Below, one piece after another: positions 8,711-19,000 of a DNA stretch of 64,000 nucleotides (its first letter is position 1; each line of letters starts with the position of its first letter). A program made the translations under genes and the position numbers. Under the pieces are notes generated by a model. The model saw only the letters and a program-made list of their open reading frames with translations. It searched no databases and was not told where the DNA came from. Source of the stretch: Paenibacillus dendritiformis (GTDB taxonomy: Bacteria > Bacillota > Bacilli > Paenibacillales > Paenibacillaceae). Location of the stretch: contig NZ_OX216966.1 of the NCBI RefSeq assembly GCF_945605565.1, positions 1,481,001-1,545,000 on the forward strand. Direction: 5' to 3'.

Positions 8711-8762
8711 ATATTACAATCGCTCTCATATCATGTCAACGCACGATAAGCAAGCGCTTTCC
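8711..8762 (-). promoter_or_regulatory. Promoter of the serine hydrolase gene with upstream cre-like site
   Basis: Read on the minus strand: TTGACA (8739-8734), 17-base spacer, TAATAT (8716-8711). Just upstream of the -35 lies GCAAGCGCTTTCC (within 8749-8762), which matches a CcpA cre consensus at 12 of 14 positions. Catabolite control is possible. Confidence 0.5.
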
Positions 8763-8858
8763 CGTGTCCTGTTACATCAATTTAAGGATATAAATAGATA
8801 AAATGGGACAAAAGTGATTTTGTTTCAACATTTCTCGAGCTTATTTTTCGAAAAATCA

Positions 8859-8906
8859 TTGACAGGCTCGGGGTCCGAGATCTATGATTTATTCGAAACG
8901 ATTCGA
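8859..8906 (+). promoter_or_regulatory. Promoter and inverted repeat of the esterase/sugar operon
   Basis: TTGACA (8859-8864), 18-base spacer, TATGAT (8883-8888), followed four bases later by TCGAA-ACGA-TTCGA (8893-8906), an inverted repeat covering the expected transcription start. This is the likely site of the LacI regulator encoded at the far end of the cluster (19465-20430). The rest of 8585-9031 holds no gene. Confidence 0.55.
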
Positions 8907-9031
8907 TAAATCGCTTTCACAGGAAAAAAGCGACTCCAAGGCAGTTTGGATTCCCAGGTGCGAGTCCGTTACGAAAGTGGCGAATCGGCGAATCTATGAT
9001 TTTAAACTTTTGAAAATGAAAGGGATTACAT

Positions 9032-9814
9032 ATGGCGCATGTAACGATAGACACCGGCTCAACGACATTGCGAATGACAACGAGCATCCACGTCGTCTTT
9101 CCCCTGGAATCTCCGCATCCGTCAGGCAGCACGCTGTATCTGCTGCACGGCGCGGGAGACAATGCGAGCACGTGGCAGCGGCTGACGACGATCGAGCTGT
9201 ATGCGGCCAAGTACGGCTGCACGGTCATCATGCCAGAGGCGAACCGCAGCTACTACACGGATATGGAGTACGGGTTGGATTATTTTTATTACATTACCGA
9301 GGAACTGCCGGAGCTATGTAAGCGCATGCTTCGCATGAATACCGATCCGGAGAGGACATTCGTAGCCGGATTGTCCATGGGCGGATATGGCGCGTTGAAG
9401 TGTGCGCTGACCTATCCCGAGCGGTATGCCAAGGCCGTATCCTTGTCCGGAGTGACCGATATGCAGAGGCGTCTTCAAGACCCGGAGATGCCCCCGGGCA
9501 TGGTCAAGGAGATGCAGGCGGTGTTCGGCCCCGAACTGAAAATTCGGCCGGAACAGGATCTGTACGCCTTGACGGCCAGGAGATTGGAGGAGAAGGGAGC
9601 GCTTCCGTCCATCCTGTGCTGCTGCGGCTCCAGCGACCCGTTCATCGAGATGAACCGCGACTTTGCCGGTTATATGCAGGGCAATCCATTGGACTTCCGG
9701 TACGTGGAAGGACCGGGAACGCATGATTGGCTCTTCTGGGAAGAGCATTTGAAGACAGCATTTGACTTCCTGTTTGAGGACAAGAACAAGGGAGAGAGAG
9801 GAGATGCAATTTGA
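9032..9814 (+). CDS. Alpha/beta-hydrolase, esterase D-like
   Basis: 260 residues, no signal peptide. The fold is that of esterase D/tributyrin esterase: an oxyanion-side LLHGAGDN motif, nucleophile elbow GLSMGG with S115, acid D202 (SSDPF) and base H231 (GTHDW). It should cleave a small acyl ester from a sugar or thiol. Its TGA overlaps the TTG start of the following permease, so it is the first gene of a transport operon. That placement suggests it removes acyl groups from the imported oligosaccharide, for example succinyl or acetyl substituents of beta-glucans; this is inference. Confidence 0.8.
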   Translation: MAHVTIDTGSTTLRMTTSIHVVFPLESPHPSGSTLYLLHGAGDNASTWQRLTTIELYAAKYGCTVIMPEANRSYYTDMEYGLDYFYYITEELPELCKRMLRMNTDPERTFVAGLSMGGYGALKCALTYPERYAKAVSLSGVTDMQRRLQDPEMPPGMVKEMQAVFGPELKIRPEQDLYALTARRLEEKGALPSILCCCGSSDPFIEMNRDFAGYMQGNPLDFRYVEGPGTHDWLFWEEHLKTAFDFLFEDKNKGERGDAI

Positions 9815-10770
9815 AAGCCACCGCTTTAGATCCAGACGGACCTGTGAAAGGACATTCGAAGTTCGGAAGCCTGCTTACGCAAATATGGAAGAACAGAATG
9901 GTATATACGCTCCTTCTTCCCGGATTGATATGGCTGCTGCTGTTCGCCTACTTGCCGATGGGCGGCCTCTCGCTCGCCTTCAAGGATTATAAGGCCAATC
10001 TCGGAATCTGGGGCAGCCCGTGGGTCGGATTCGAAAATTTCAAGTACGTGTTTCGCGATCCGGCGTTCATCGATGCCTTATGGAGAACGCTGTACATCAA
10101 TATCATTAAGCTGGTCATTCAGTTCCCGTTCCCGATTCTGCTTGCTCTGATGCTGAACGAGCTCCGGATGCGGCGGACGAAAAAACTCTTCCAGACGGTC
10201 TTTACGTTCCCTCATTTCCTGTCCTGGATTATCGTATCCGGCGTCGTCATCAATGTGCTGGCGTATGACGGGCTCGTGAACAGCGCCTTGGCGCTGCTCG
10301 GCTTGCCGACGATCAACTTCCTCGGCTCGGAGGAGATGTTCGTTCCGATGCTGCTGCTCACGGACATTTGGAAATCGACCGGATGGGGCGCGATCATCTA
10401 TTTGGCGGCGATATCCGGGATCGACCAGGATCAATACGAGTCGGCCCAGATCGACGGCGCCTCGCGCATGCAGCAGATGTTCCGGATTACGCTGCCGAAC
10501 ATTTTGCCTACCGTTACCATCATGTTCATTTTGTCGGTGGGCGGCCTGATGTCATCGGGCTTCGATCAGATTTTCAACCTGGCGAACGCGGCGACGAAGA
10601 ACGTGTCGGAAGTATTGGATGTGTATATTTACCGCATTACGTTCCAGTCTTCGACGGACTTCTCGTTTTCCACCGCGGTCAGCCTGTTCCGTTCTCTCAT
10701 TAATATGATTCTGCTGCTGCTGGCGGACAGGGTTGCCAAAATGCTGGGCGGAGACGGTCTGTTCCGATAA
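9811..10770 (+). CDS. Sugar ABC transporter permease, LplB family (beta-1,2-glucooligosaccharide locus)
   Basis: 319 residues from a TTG that overlaps the stop of the esterase gene, with GAGAGGAG as ribosome binding site. Six membrane segments start with LLLPGLIWLLLFAYLPMGG, and the EAA-type loop reads ESAQIDGASRMQQMFRITLP. Gene order with the next permease, binding protein, GH3, GH94-type enzyme and LacI matches the Listeria innocua locus for beta-1,2-glucooligosaccharides, so this is likely one half of that channel. Confidence 0.9.
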   Translation: MKATALDPDGPVKGHSKFGSLLTQIWKNRMVYTLLLPGLIWLLLFAYLPMGGLSLAFKDYKANLGIWGSPWVGFENFKYVFRDPAFIDALWRTLYINIIKLVIQFPFPILLALMLNELRMRRTKKLFQTVFTFPHFLSWIIVSGVVINVLAYDGLVNSALALLGLPTINFLGSEEMFVPMLLLTDIWKSTGWGAIIYLAAISGIDQDQYESAQIDGASRMQQMFRITLPNILPTVTIMFILSVGGLMSSGFDQIFNLANAATKNVSEVLDVYIYRITFQSSTDFSFSTAVSLFRSLINMILLLLADRVAKMLGGDGLFR

Positions 10771-10786
10771 GAGAGGGGTGCAAGGG

Positions 10787-11692
10787 ATGAGCAATACAGC
10801 TGCCAAGAAGCAGCATAAGTTCCGCATAGGAAAAATGACGGTACTCGATTACGTTATTTTCTTCCTGCTGCTGATATTCGCCTTATTGATTCTGATTCCG
10901 TTTTGGAATGTCATCATGATTTCGTTCTCGACATCGAAGGAATATGCCGATAATCCGCTGATGATGTTCCCGAGAAATCCGACCTTGGCTTCCTACAAGG
11001 CCTTGTTCGAGGATGGAAGCATTTTGACGGGCTACTGGAATACGTTCAAGCTGCTTATCGTAGGCTTGCCGCTCAGCCTGTTCCTGACGAGCAGCATGGC
11101 TTACGCGCTCAGCAGAAGCAAGTTCCCGGGCAAGAAGATCATCTTCTTCCTCGTGCTGTTCACGATGATCTTCAACGGCGGCATCGTGCCTCTCTACCTG
11201 ATTATGAAATCGCTCCATCTGACAGGCACGCTGTGGTCCGTCATCCTGGCCGGCAGCTTCAGCGCCTTCAACATGATATTGATGATGAACTACTTCCAGA
11301 GTCTGCCTGAATCGCTGATGGAATCCGCAAGGCTGGACGGAGCGGGCGAATGGAGAATCATGTTCTCCGTCGTACTGCCGCTGGCGGCGCCGATTATGGC
11401 GACCATTACGCTCTTCTATGGCGTCGCCTACTGGAACAGCTGGTACGACGCGATGATTTTCCTGCGCAAGGCGGATCAACTGCCGCTGCAGAACGTATTG
11501 CGAACGATCATTGTCGAGTCGCAAACCAACGCCTCGAACGCTTCCAGCGTCGATGCGGTCGGCAAGCAAGCTTTTTCAACGGGGATGAAAATGGCTGCGG
11601 TCTTCGTGACGATGGTGCCGATTATGTGCTTCTTCCCGATGTTGCAAAAGCATTTCGCTAAAGGGGTGTTAACAGGGGCTATCAAGACCTGA
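10787..11692 (+). CDS. Sugar ABC transporter permease, YtcP/AraQ family (beta-1,2-glucooligosaccharide locus)
   Basis: About 301 residues. The ATG at 10787 (MSNTAAKKQ) is preferred to an upstream in-frame ATG at 10733 because that lies inside the previous gene and GAGAGGGGTG precedes 10787. Six membrane segments begin at DYVIFFLLLIFALLILIPFW. The EAA loop (ESARLDGAGEWRIMFSVVLP) and C-terminal FAKGVLTGAIKT are typical. It pairs with the 9811 permease, and a hairpin separates it from the binding protein gene. Confidence 0.9.
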   Translation: MSNTAAKKQHKFRIGKMTVLDYVIFFLLLIFALLILIPFWNVIMISFSTSKEYADNPLMMFPRNPTLASYKALFEDGSILTGYWNTFKLLIVGLPLSLFLTSSMAYALSRSKFPGKKIIFFLVLFTMIFNGGIVPLYLIMKSLHLTGTLWSVILAGSFSAFNMILMMNYFQSLPESLMESARLDGAGEWRIMFSVVLPLAAPIMATITLFYGVAYWNSWYDAMIFLRKADQLPLQNVLRTIIVESQTNASNASSVDAVGKQAFSTGMKMAAVFVTMVPIMCFFPMLQKHFAKGVLTGAIKT

Positions 11693-11763
11693 TTAATACG
11701 CATAGAGGTCGTTCAAAAAGTCCGCTTTTGATCACGAAGCCGAACGGTTTGAACACTCATTAG

Positions 11764-11788
11764 TTAGATTTTTGCAATAAAAATCTAA
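11764..11788 (+). terminator. Intercistronic stem-loop before the binding-protein gene
   Basis: A perfect 10-bp stem, TTAGATTTTT (11764-11773) and AAAAATCTAA (11779-11788), with loop GCAAT. There is no T-tract after it, so it is more likely an RNA processing or stabilising structure for the downstream lipoprotein message than a full terminator. Confidence 0.5.
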
Positions 11789-11808
11789 AATCACGGGGGA
11801 GACATCCA

Positions 11809-13401
11809 ATGGAAACGAAGAAAAAGCTGTCGGTAAAATCTGTACTGGCCATCGCCTTATGCGCGGTCATGCTGATGGTGACTGCTTGCTCCAAGCAGGA
11901 AGCGCAAGGCGGCAATGAGAAGGACGGCGAAGGAAGCTCCAAGGACAAGCTGACCATTTCCGTGGCGAGCACGATTCAGCTCAAAGACGGCCAGATCGAC
12001 AATGAGTTCCACAAGTTCTGGATGGACAAGTTCAACATCGATTGGGACTACAACTTCATCGAATGGGATTCCTGGGGCGAGAAGCTGCGGCTCTGGATCA
12101 ACTCCGGCGACCTGCCTGACGTCGCGACCTGGAACTACATTCACGGCGATGCGATGAACTATATCGACCAAGGGCTTCTCTACAAGTTCCCGGATGACTG
12201 GAAGGAACGCTGGCCGAACGTGGCCGCGGCTTACAAGCTGACGGGCCTGGGCGAGAAGCTGGAAGAGCTGACGGGCGGCACCTATATCCTGCCGCGGCCG
12301 GTCTACTACGAGAATAAGCCTGCCGATCCGCTCGTCAACCAAATCGGCGTCATCGCGATGCGCAAAGACTGGGCGGAAGCGGTCGGCTTCGAATTGAAGG
12401 ACGTATACACGACCAGCGAGCTGATGGAATTCGCCAAGCTGGTGAAGGAGAAGGATCCGGGCAAGGTCGGATCGAACCTGGTGCCGATCTCTTATAACGC
12501 CGGCGACGCGCTGACGAATATCATCATGCCGAACAGCGAGCATTCCCGCGTCGAGTCCGCGTTCTACAAAGGCGAGGACGGCAAATACCATTGGGGGCCT
12601 GCCGATCCGGCAACGCTGACCGGTCTGAAGCTGATGCAGAAGGCATACAAAGAAGGACTGCTTAATCCGGAATTCTACACCTGGAAGAACAGCGAAGGCA
12701 GCGACAATTTCCGGGTGAAGGGCACCGCCGCGATTACAAGCCTTGGCGGTCTGGCATCGTACAGACAAGACGTGGATAAGGCGATGAAGAAAAATCTGGG
12801 CGTAGAGAGCGACGAAGTCGTTCACACCGCGATCGTGCTTGGCGATGACGGCAAGTACCGCAACCTGGAGCAAGTCAATTTCTGGTCCGCGCTTATTTTC
12901 TCGCCGAACATTAGCGAGGAGAAATTCGAGCGCATCATGGACCTGCTCGACTATTCGACGTCCAAAGAAGGACAAATGCTGCTCAACATGGGCTTCGAAG
13001 GCAAGGATTGGAAGTACGGCGACAACCAAGAACTCGTCAGCCTGCTGCCGGAAGGCACGTCTCTGGAAGACAAGTACCCAAGCCGCTTCGAAGGGCTGTA
13101 CCTCCTGGGCGACGACTTCAGCATGATCAACCCGGCGATCAAGAAGGAATATCGCGACAGAGCGATTCTCCACTACCAGAACAAAGCCAAGCTCGGCAAA
13201 GAAGGCGGGAAGCTGGCCGAGTATGACTGGACGGTTCAACTGTATGATTCCAAAGCGAAAAATCAGGCGACCTTCAACTATGAGTCGGAATATACGAACC
13301 TGATTCTGCAAAACGGCGATCTGGAAGCGAACTGGAAGAAATGGGTGGACAGCAAAATGCCGCTTGTCCAACCGGTTCTGGATGAACTGAACAAACAATA
13401 A
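11809..13401 (+). CDS. Solute-binding lipoprotein, likely for beta-1,2-glucooligosaccharides
   Basis: 530 residues. The signal peptide ends at the lipobox VTAC with C27 lipidated, followed by a charged linker. The rest is a long sugar-binding protein of the LplA type rich in tryptophan and aromatic residues (for example WDYNFIEWDSWGEKLRLW), suited to stacking on glucose rings. By position it corresponds to the characterised sophorooligosaccharide-binding protein of Listeria innocua, which lies between the same permeases and a GH3 gene. Specificity here is inferred from synteny only. Confidence 0.85.
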   Translation: METKKKLSVKSVLAIALCAVMLMVTACSKQEAQGGNEKDGEGSSKDKLTISVASTIQLKDGQIDNEFHKFWMDKFNIDWDYNFIEWDSWGEKLRLWINSGDLPDVATWNYIHGDAMNYIDQGLLYKFPDDWKERWPNVAAAYKLTGLGEKLEELTGGTYILPRPVYYENKPADPLVNQIGVIAMRKDWAEAVGFELKDVYTTSELMEFAKLVKEKDPGKVGSNLVPISYNAGDALTNIIMPNSEHSRVESAFYKGEDGKYHWGPADPATLTGLKLMQKAYKEGLLNPEFYTWKNSEGSDNFRVKGTAAITSLGGLASYRQDVDKAMKKNLGVESDEVVHTAIVLGDDGKYRNLEQVNFWSALIFSPNISEEKFERIMDLLDYSTSKEGQMLLNMGFEGKDWKYGDNQELVSLLPEGTSLEDKYPSRFEGLYLLGDDFSMINPAIKKEYRDRAILHYQNKAKLGKEGGKLAEYDWTVQLYDSKAKNQATFNYESEYTNLILQNGDLEANWKKWVDSKMPLVQPVLDELNKQ

Positions 13402-13464
13402 GAAATACGCATGCAGCTGCAAGTGAAGTTGGCCTGAGGCGTTCGCCAGCGGTCCGAGTCGATG

Positions 13465-13502
13465 GAACCCGGTATGCAGGATAGTCCCATGCAACCGGGT
13501 TC
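13465..13502 (+). terminator. Hairpin in the gap before the GH3 gene
   Basis: GAACCCGGT (13465-13473) pairs with ACCGGGTTC (13494-13502), extended by ATGCA/TGCA. The T-tract is weak, so it may be a partial terminator lowering expression of the enzyme genes. The rest of the 337-base gap (13402-13738) has no gene; a short open frame at 13536 overlaps the GH3 start and has no ribosome binding site. Confidence 0.45.
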
Positions 13503-13738
13503 TTCGCTTCACCGTCCAGCTCTTCTGAATGAGGAATGTGCATAACTGCCGCAGCGGAGGACTTCCCTCCCTGCATGACCTGGGGATGCTGGGCGCCGAT
13601 GATTGTGCTTCTATCATTCCGGTTATGCATGTTCCTGAGAAAGGAGAAGGAATCTGGCAGTGATTCAATTTTGAAAACCGATTACTCCCTAGAAGAAACT
13701 ATGAACCCCCTTATAAATGAAGCAATGGAGGAACGAAT

Positions 13739-15910
13739 ATGGACAATCAGCAATTAACCGCCCTGCTGCGGCAAATGACGTTGGAAGAGAAAGTCGCGCA
13801 ATTGCTGCAGCTTACGGCTCATTTTCATGAAGGCGCAGCGAGTGAAGGACAAGTGACCGGTCCAATGGAAGAAATGGGGATCACCGAATCGATGGTGACC
13901 GCCAGCGGCTCCGTGCTCGGACTGTCGGGCGCGCAGGCTGTCATTGACGTGCAGAGATCCTATTTAAGCAAAAGCCGGCTCGGCATTCCGCTGCTGTTCA
14001 TGGCGGATGTCGTGCACGGGTTCAAGACGATATTTCCGATTCCGCTCGCGATCGGCTGCTCCTGGGACGTGGACCTGGCGGAGAAGAGCGCGGCGGTGGC
14101 CGCCAAAGAATCGGCGGTGGCGGGCATCCATGTCACCTTCGCGCCGATGGTGGATCTCGTGCGCGATCCGCGCTGGGGAAGAGTGATGGAGACGACCGGG
14201 GAAGACCCGTATCTGAACAGCCTCTTCGCGCGCGCATTCGTTCGCGGCTACCAGGGCGGCAATCTGAAGGAGGATACCGATCGCCTCGCGGCCTGCGTCA
14301 AGCATTTCGCCGCTTACGGCGCGCCGGAAGGCGGACGCGACTACAATACGGTCGACATGTCGGAGCGCCAGCTGCGCGAAAGCTATTTGCCGGCATACAA
14401 GGCGGCGCTGGACGAGGGCTGCGCAATGGTGATGACCTCCTTCAATACGGTCGACGGCATTCCGGCCACCGGCAATGAGAAGCTGACGCGCGGCATCCTG
14501 CGCGAGGAATGGGGCTTCGACGGCGTCGTCATCTCCGACTGGGCGTCGATTCGGGAAATGATCGCCCACGGCGCGGCCGAGGATGATCGCGAAGCGGCGT
14601 ACCGGGCGATTCGCGCGGGCGTCGATATCGAAATGATGACCCCGTGCTATGTCCGGCATCTGCCGGAGCTCGTTCAGAGCGGTCTGGTTGACGAAGCGCT
14701 CATTGACGAAGCCGTGCTGCGCATTCTGCGGTTGAAGGAGAAGCTGGGGCTGTTCGACAATCCGCTGCGCGGGGCGGATCCAGATCGTGAGCGCGAGCTG
14801 CTCTTCTGCGAGGAGCATCGCCACGTCTCCTATGAGCTGGCGGCCAAATCATGCGTCCTGCTCAAAAACGACGGCGTGCTTCCGCTCCAGCCGGGGGCCA
14901 AGGTGGCGCTCATCGGGCCGTTCGCGGACAGCGAAGATATTCTGGGCTGGTGGTCCTGCATCGGCGTGAAGGAAGACGCCGTCAAGCTGGGCGACGCGCT
15001 GGCCGAGCGGATGCAGGACGGGCTGCTGGAGATCGTGCCCGGCTGCGGCATCGGCAGCATGACGCCGGAGCAATGCGAGGCGGCGCTGGCCGCGGCCCGG
15101 GGCGCCGATATCATCGTGCTGGCTCTCGGCGAGGAATCGGCGATGAGCGGGGAAGGCGGCTCCCGGACGGACATCCGCCTGCCGGAAGCGCAGCTTGAGC
15201 TGGTGAAGCGGGTGAAATCATTGGGCAAGCCGATGGCTTCGGTTCTGTTCAACGGCCGGCCGCTCGATCTGCATGGCGTATACGATGAAGCCGATGCGGT
15301 GCTGGAGGCCTGGTTCCCGGGCAGCGAGGGCGGCGCGGCGATTGCCGATATTTTGCTCGGCCGCGTCAATCCGTCCGGGCGGCTGACGATGTCGTTCCCG
15401 CAATCGGCAGGCCAGGTGCCGGTCTATTACAACCATTTCAATACCGGACGGCCTCTCGATCCGGCCAAGACGGAAGAACGCTATGTGTCGAAGTATATCG
15501 ACAGCCCGAACGAGCCGCTGCTTCCGTTCGGCCTCGGCTTGTCCTATACGACGTTCGAATACGGCGAGCTAACGCTGTCCGGCAGCGAGATGACGCCGGA
15601 GCAGCCGCTGATCTTCAGCGTCCGGGTGACGAACACGGGCACAAGAGCCGGGGTGGAGACGGTGCAGCTCTATATCCGCGATGTCGCCGGCGACGTCGTT
15701 CGTCCGGTTCGCGAGCTGAAGGGCTATGCGCAGGTGGAGCTGGCGCCGGGAGAGAGCGAGACCGTGACGTTTACCGTGACCGAGGAGCAGCTCCGGTACC
15801 ATCATTCCGATCTTCGCTGCGCCAGCGATCCGGGAACGTTCCGCGTCTATGTCGGGCCGAACAGCCGGGATACGGCGGAGCAAACGTTCAAGCTGGTCCG
15901 GTCTAACTGA
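13739..15910 (+). CDS. Glycoside hydrolase family 3 beta-glucosidase
   Basis: 723 residues, no signal peptide, hence intracellular. Domains in order: GH3 TIM barrel (about 1-330) with the nucleophile D267 in GVVISDWAS and the substrate pocket KHFAAYGAPEGGRDY; alpha/beta sandwich (about 350-560) with the acid-bearing loop around GEESAMSGEGGSR; and a C-terminal fibronectin III-like domain (about 600-715). GH3 enzymes in this syntenic position act on sophorose and short beta-1,2-glucans in Listeria innocua. The strong ribosome binding site ATGGAGGAA precedes the ATG. It likely hydrolyses the short oligomers left by the phosphorylase encoded next. Confidence 0.88.
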   Translation: MDNQQLTALLRQMTLEEKVAQLLQLTAHFHEGAASEGQVTGPMEEMGITESMVTASGSVLGLSGAQAVIDVQRSYLSKSRLGIPLLFMADVVHGFKTIFPIPLAIGCSWDVDLAEKSAAVAAKESAVAGIHVTFAPMVDLVRDPRWGRVMETTGEDPYLNSLFARAFVRGYQGGNLKEDTDRLAACVKHFAAYGAPEGGRDYNTVDMSERQLRESYLPAYKAALDEGCAMVMTSFNTVDGIPATGNEKLTRGILREEWGFDGVVISDWASIREMIAHGAAEDDREAAYRAIRAGVDIEMMTPCYVRHLPELVQSGLVDEALIDEAVLRILRLKEKLGLFDNPLRGADPDRERELLFCEEHRHVSYELAAKSCVLLKNDGVLPLQPGAKVALIGPFADSEDILGWWSCIGVKEDAVKLGDALAERMQDGLLEIVPGCGIGSMTPEQCEAALAAARGADIIVLALGEESAMSGEGGSRTDIRLPEAQLELVKRVKSLGKPMASVLFNGRPLDLHGVYDEADAVLEAWFPGSEGGAAIADILLGRVNPSGRLTMSFPQSAGQVPVYYNHFNTGRPLDPAKTEERYVSKYIDSPNEPLLPFGLGLSYTTFEYGELTLSGSEMTPEQPLIFSVRVTNTGTRAGVETVQLYIRDVAGDVVRPVRELKGYAQVELAPGESETVTFTVTEEQLRYHHSDLRCASDPGTFRVYVGPNSRDTAEQTFKLVRSN

Positions 15911-16014
15911 CGGAAGCTGCCGTCCGCTTTCCTTATTAATGAAGAAATTAGATATTTTTTCGCAATAGAAGAAACGCAATTGACGATGCAAGAGCTGGGA
16001 GGAATGACACACAT

Positions 16015-19000
16015 ATGGCAACGATAGCGACATCCATGACATCCAAGCTTGACGTTCAAGCCGGCGATCTGCGCTTTACCTTTTGGGAGAGCGGGGATCT
16101 GTACCAGGCCGTAAGCGGCCGGACGATGATCAATCAACTGATGACAAGCCCGCTTGACGGGTCCTTGAACAATCTGTATCTCCGGATTCATGGCGATTCC
16201 GGGATCCGGTCCTACCCGCTGCTCGGCGTTCATTCCGGGAGCGCGGTTCGCGCTGGCGAAGGCCGTCTCGTCTGGGAGGGCGCGGCCGAAGGCGTCGCGT
16301 ACCGGGTGACATTCGCGCCAATGAAGCAGGGGGTCTGGTTCTGGGACGTCGAGGCGCGCGGAGACGGCGTGGAGATTGACGTCATCTACGGCCAGGATAT
16401 CGGCGTCGCCGATCCCGGTGCCGTGCGCAACAATGAAGCGTATCTGTCGCAGTATATTGACCACGCCGTATTCAAGGACGAGGCGAAGGGCTATGTCGTC
16501 TGCTCGCGTCAGAACCAGCCGCAGGGCGGGGCGTTCCCGTACGTACAGCAGGGCGCGCTGACCGGCGCGGCTGGATTTTCGACCGACGGGTTCCAATTTT
16601 TCGGCCGCTCCTACAAGGAGACGAATGTCCCGGCAGCCTTAAGCGAAGCCAGCCTGGCCAATGAAATCTATCAGTACGAATTCGCTTATACGGCGCTTCA
16701 ATCGCAGCCGGTGGCGCTCAGCGACGAAGCCCGCTTCGTATTCTACGGCCTCTTCAAGCCGGATCATGCGGCTGCCGTGACGGAGCTGGAATACGCCGAT
16801 GAGGTGCAAGCGGCCTGGGAGGCGTATCTGTCCACAGACGCGGGCGCGCCGCTGCGCGAGCTGTCCCCGGTATGCCTGAAGCCGGCAATCGGCGAGCCGC
16901 TTCGTACTTTCTCTCTGAAGGAGGAGGAAGTGAAGGCGCGGTTCTCCCGCATTCACCAGGAGGAGCGCGACGGGCAAGGGCAGCTGCTGGCCTTTTTCAC
17001 GGATACGTATGAGCATGTCGTGCTGAAGGAGAAGGAACTGCTTGTCGAGCGCCCGCACGGGCATATTCTGATGAGCGGCCGCAGCGTGAAGCTGGGCGCC
17101 GACGTCCTGACGACCACTTCCTATATGTACGGGCTGTTCAATTCCCATGTGGTGGTCGGGAACACGAATTTCAACAAAATGATGAGCAACGCCCGCAATC
17201 CGCTCAATGTGCCGAAGACGGCCGGGCAGCGCATTTACGTGGAACGGGAAGGCAAGTACCGGCTGCTGGCGATGCCATCGCTGTTCGAGCTCGGTTTCAA
17301 CTATGCACGGTGGTATTACAAGACGGAAGACGACATGCTGATCATTACGAACTTCACGGCGGCGGATTCGCCGGAGGTGCGCCTGCATGTCCGTGCGGAG
17401 AGCGGCAAGGCGTACCGCTATCTGGTGACGAATCAAGTCACGATGCATGTCAATGAATATGAACTGCCGGTGCAGATGACCAATGACCAGGGCACGCTGA
17501 TCTTCTCCGCGGATCCAGCTTCGCTTAGCGCGGGCATCTACCCGAAGCTGCAGTACCGCATGCGGGTGGAAGGCGCGGACGCCGCTATCGGCGACGAGAC
17601 GGCGCTGGCCGATGGCATCCGTCCTGGCGACGCTTCGCTCGTGACGCTGCAGCTGGATGCCAGCCCGGAGTGGACGCTGACGATGCAAGGGCGGCTGGAC
17701 GGAGAGGAGCCTGCCCAGGCTTCGCGCAGCATGGAGGAAGAGATTGCGGACTACCGCGAATTTTTCAGAGAGACGATGAACGGCTTTCGGCTGTCGCGCG
17801 GCGGCGAGAGCGCGGAGGAGCTTTTCAAGGTGAACGCCCTCGCTTGGTGGTACACGCATAACATGCTTGTCCACTATGCGGTTCCGCATGGGTTGGAGCA
17901 GTATGGCGGCGCAGCCTGGGGAACCCGGGACGTATGCCAGGGACCGGTCGAATACTTCATGGCGACGCAAAAATACGAGCAGGTGCGGGATATTTTGAAG
18001 ATGGTCTACTCCCACCAATATGAAGACGACGGCAACTGGCCGCAATGGTTCATGTTCGACAAGTATTTCGCCATCCAGCAGGAAGAGAGCCACGGCGATA
18101 TTATTGTCTGGCCGCTGAAAGTTTTGGGAGATTATTTGACGGCTACCCGGGATTACAGTATTTTGGAGGAAAAGGTTCCCTATACCATCAAGCACCGCTT
18201 TGATTTCACCGAGCGGACGGCGACGATACTGGATCATGCGGCGAAGGAAATCGATTATATCCGCACTCATTTCTTGCATGATACGTTCCTGTCCTCGTAT
18301 GGAGACGGGGACTGGGACGACACGCTCCAGCCGGCAAATGCGCAGCTGAAGAAGTATATGGTCAGCAGCTGGACCGTCGCGCTGACGTACCAGGCGCTGA
18401 ATCAGCTCTCCCGAGCGCTGCTTCCGGCGGATGCAGCGCTTGCGGCCGAGCTGGGGGAGATGGCGTCCGGCATCGCGCGGGACTACCAGCGCTATATGCT
18501 GGACACGAAGATTATTCCGGGCTTCCTCTATATGGAGGATCCGGAACATGTGAAGCGGATGCTGCATCCGACGGATACGGATACCGGCATTCAATTCCGG
18601 CTGCTGCCGATGACGCGCAGCATTATCGCGGAGCTCGTCGCTCCGGAGCAGGCCGAGGCCAACTACCGCCTCATTAAGGACAAGCTGTTCTTCCCGGACG
18701 GCGTCCGCCTGATGAACCGTCCGGCCCAATACGCCGGCGGCGTCAGCACGCATTTCAAGCGGGCGGAACAGGCGGCCAACTTCGGACGCGAGGTCGGGCT
18801 TCAATATGTGCATGCGCATATCCGCTATGTGGAAGCGATGGCGAAGCTGGGGCATGCGGACGATGTATGGAACGGATTGGAGATCATCAATCCGGTCGGC
18901 ATTCATGACGTCGTGCCGAACGCGGAGCTCCGCCAGAGCAACGCCTACTTCAGCAGCTCCGACGGCAAATTCAATACAAGATACGAGGCACAGGCCCATA

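Noticed and set aside
8749..8762. Extra iol-type operator
   Set aside because: It contains AAGCGCTT like the inositol operators, but the flanks fit a cre site better and it lies upstream of the serine hydrolase promoter, far from the inositol genes.
11701..11760. Possible IS end or MITE between permease and binding protein
   Set aside because: The GTTCAAAAAGTCCGC-containing stretch looked like a dispersed repeat, but no second end or inverted repeat is visible in the window.
11857..13668. Long minus-strand open frame of about 600 codons
   Set aside because: It is a shadow of the binding-protein gene; GC-rich codon bias opens the opposite frame, and the product has no recognisable fold or ribosome binding site.
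13536..13757. 73-residue frame before the GH3 gene
   Set aside because: It overlaps the GH3 start and ribosome binding site, has no ribosome binding site of its own and no protein-like features.
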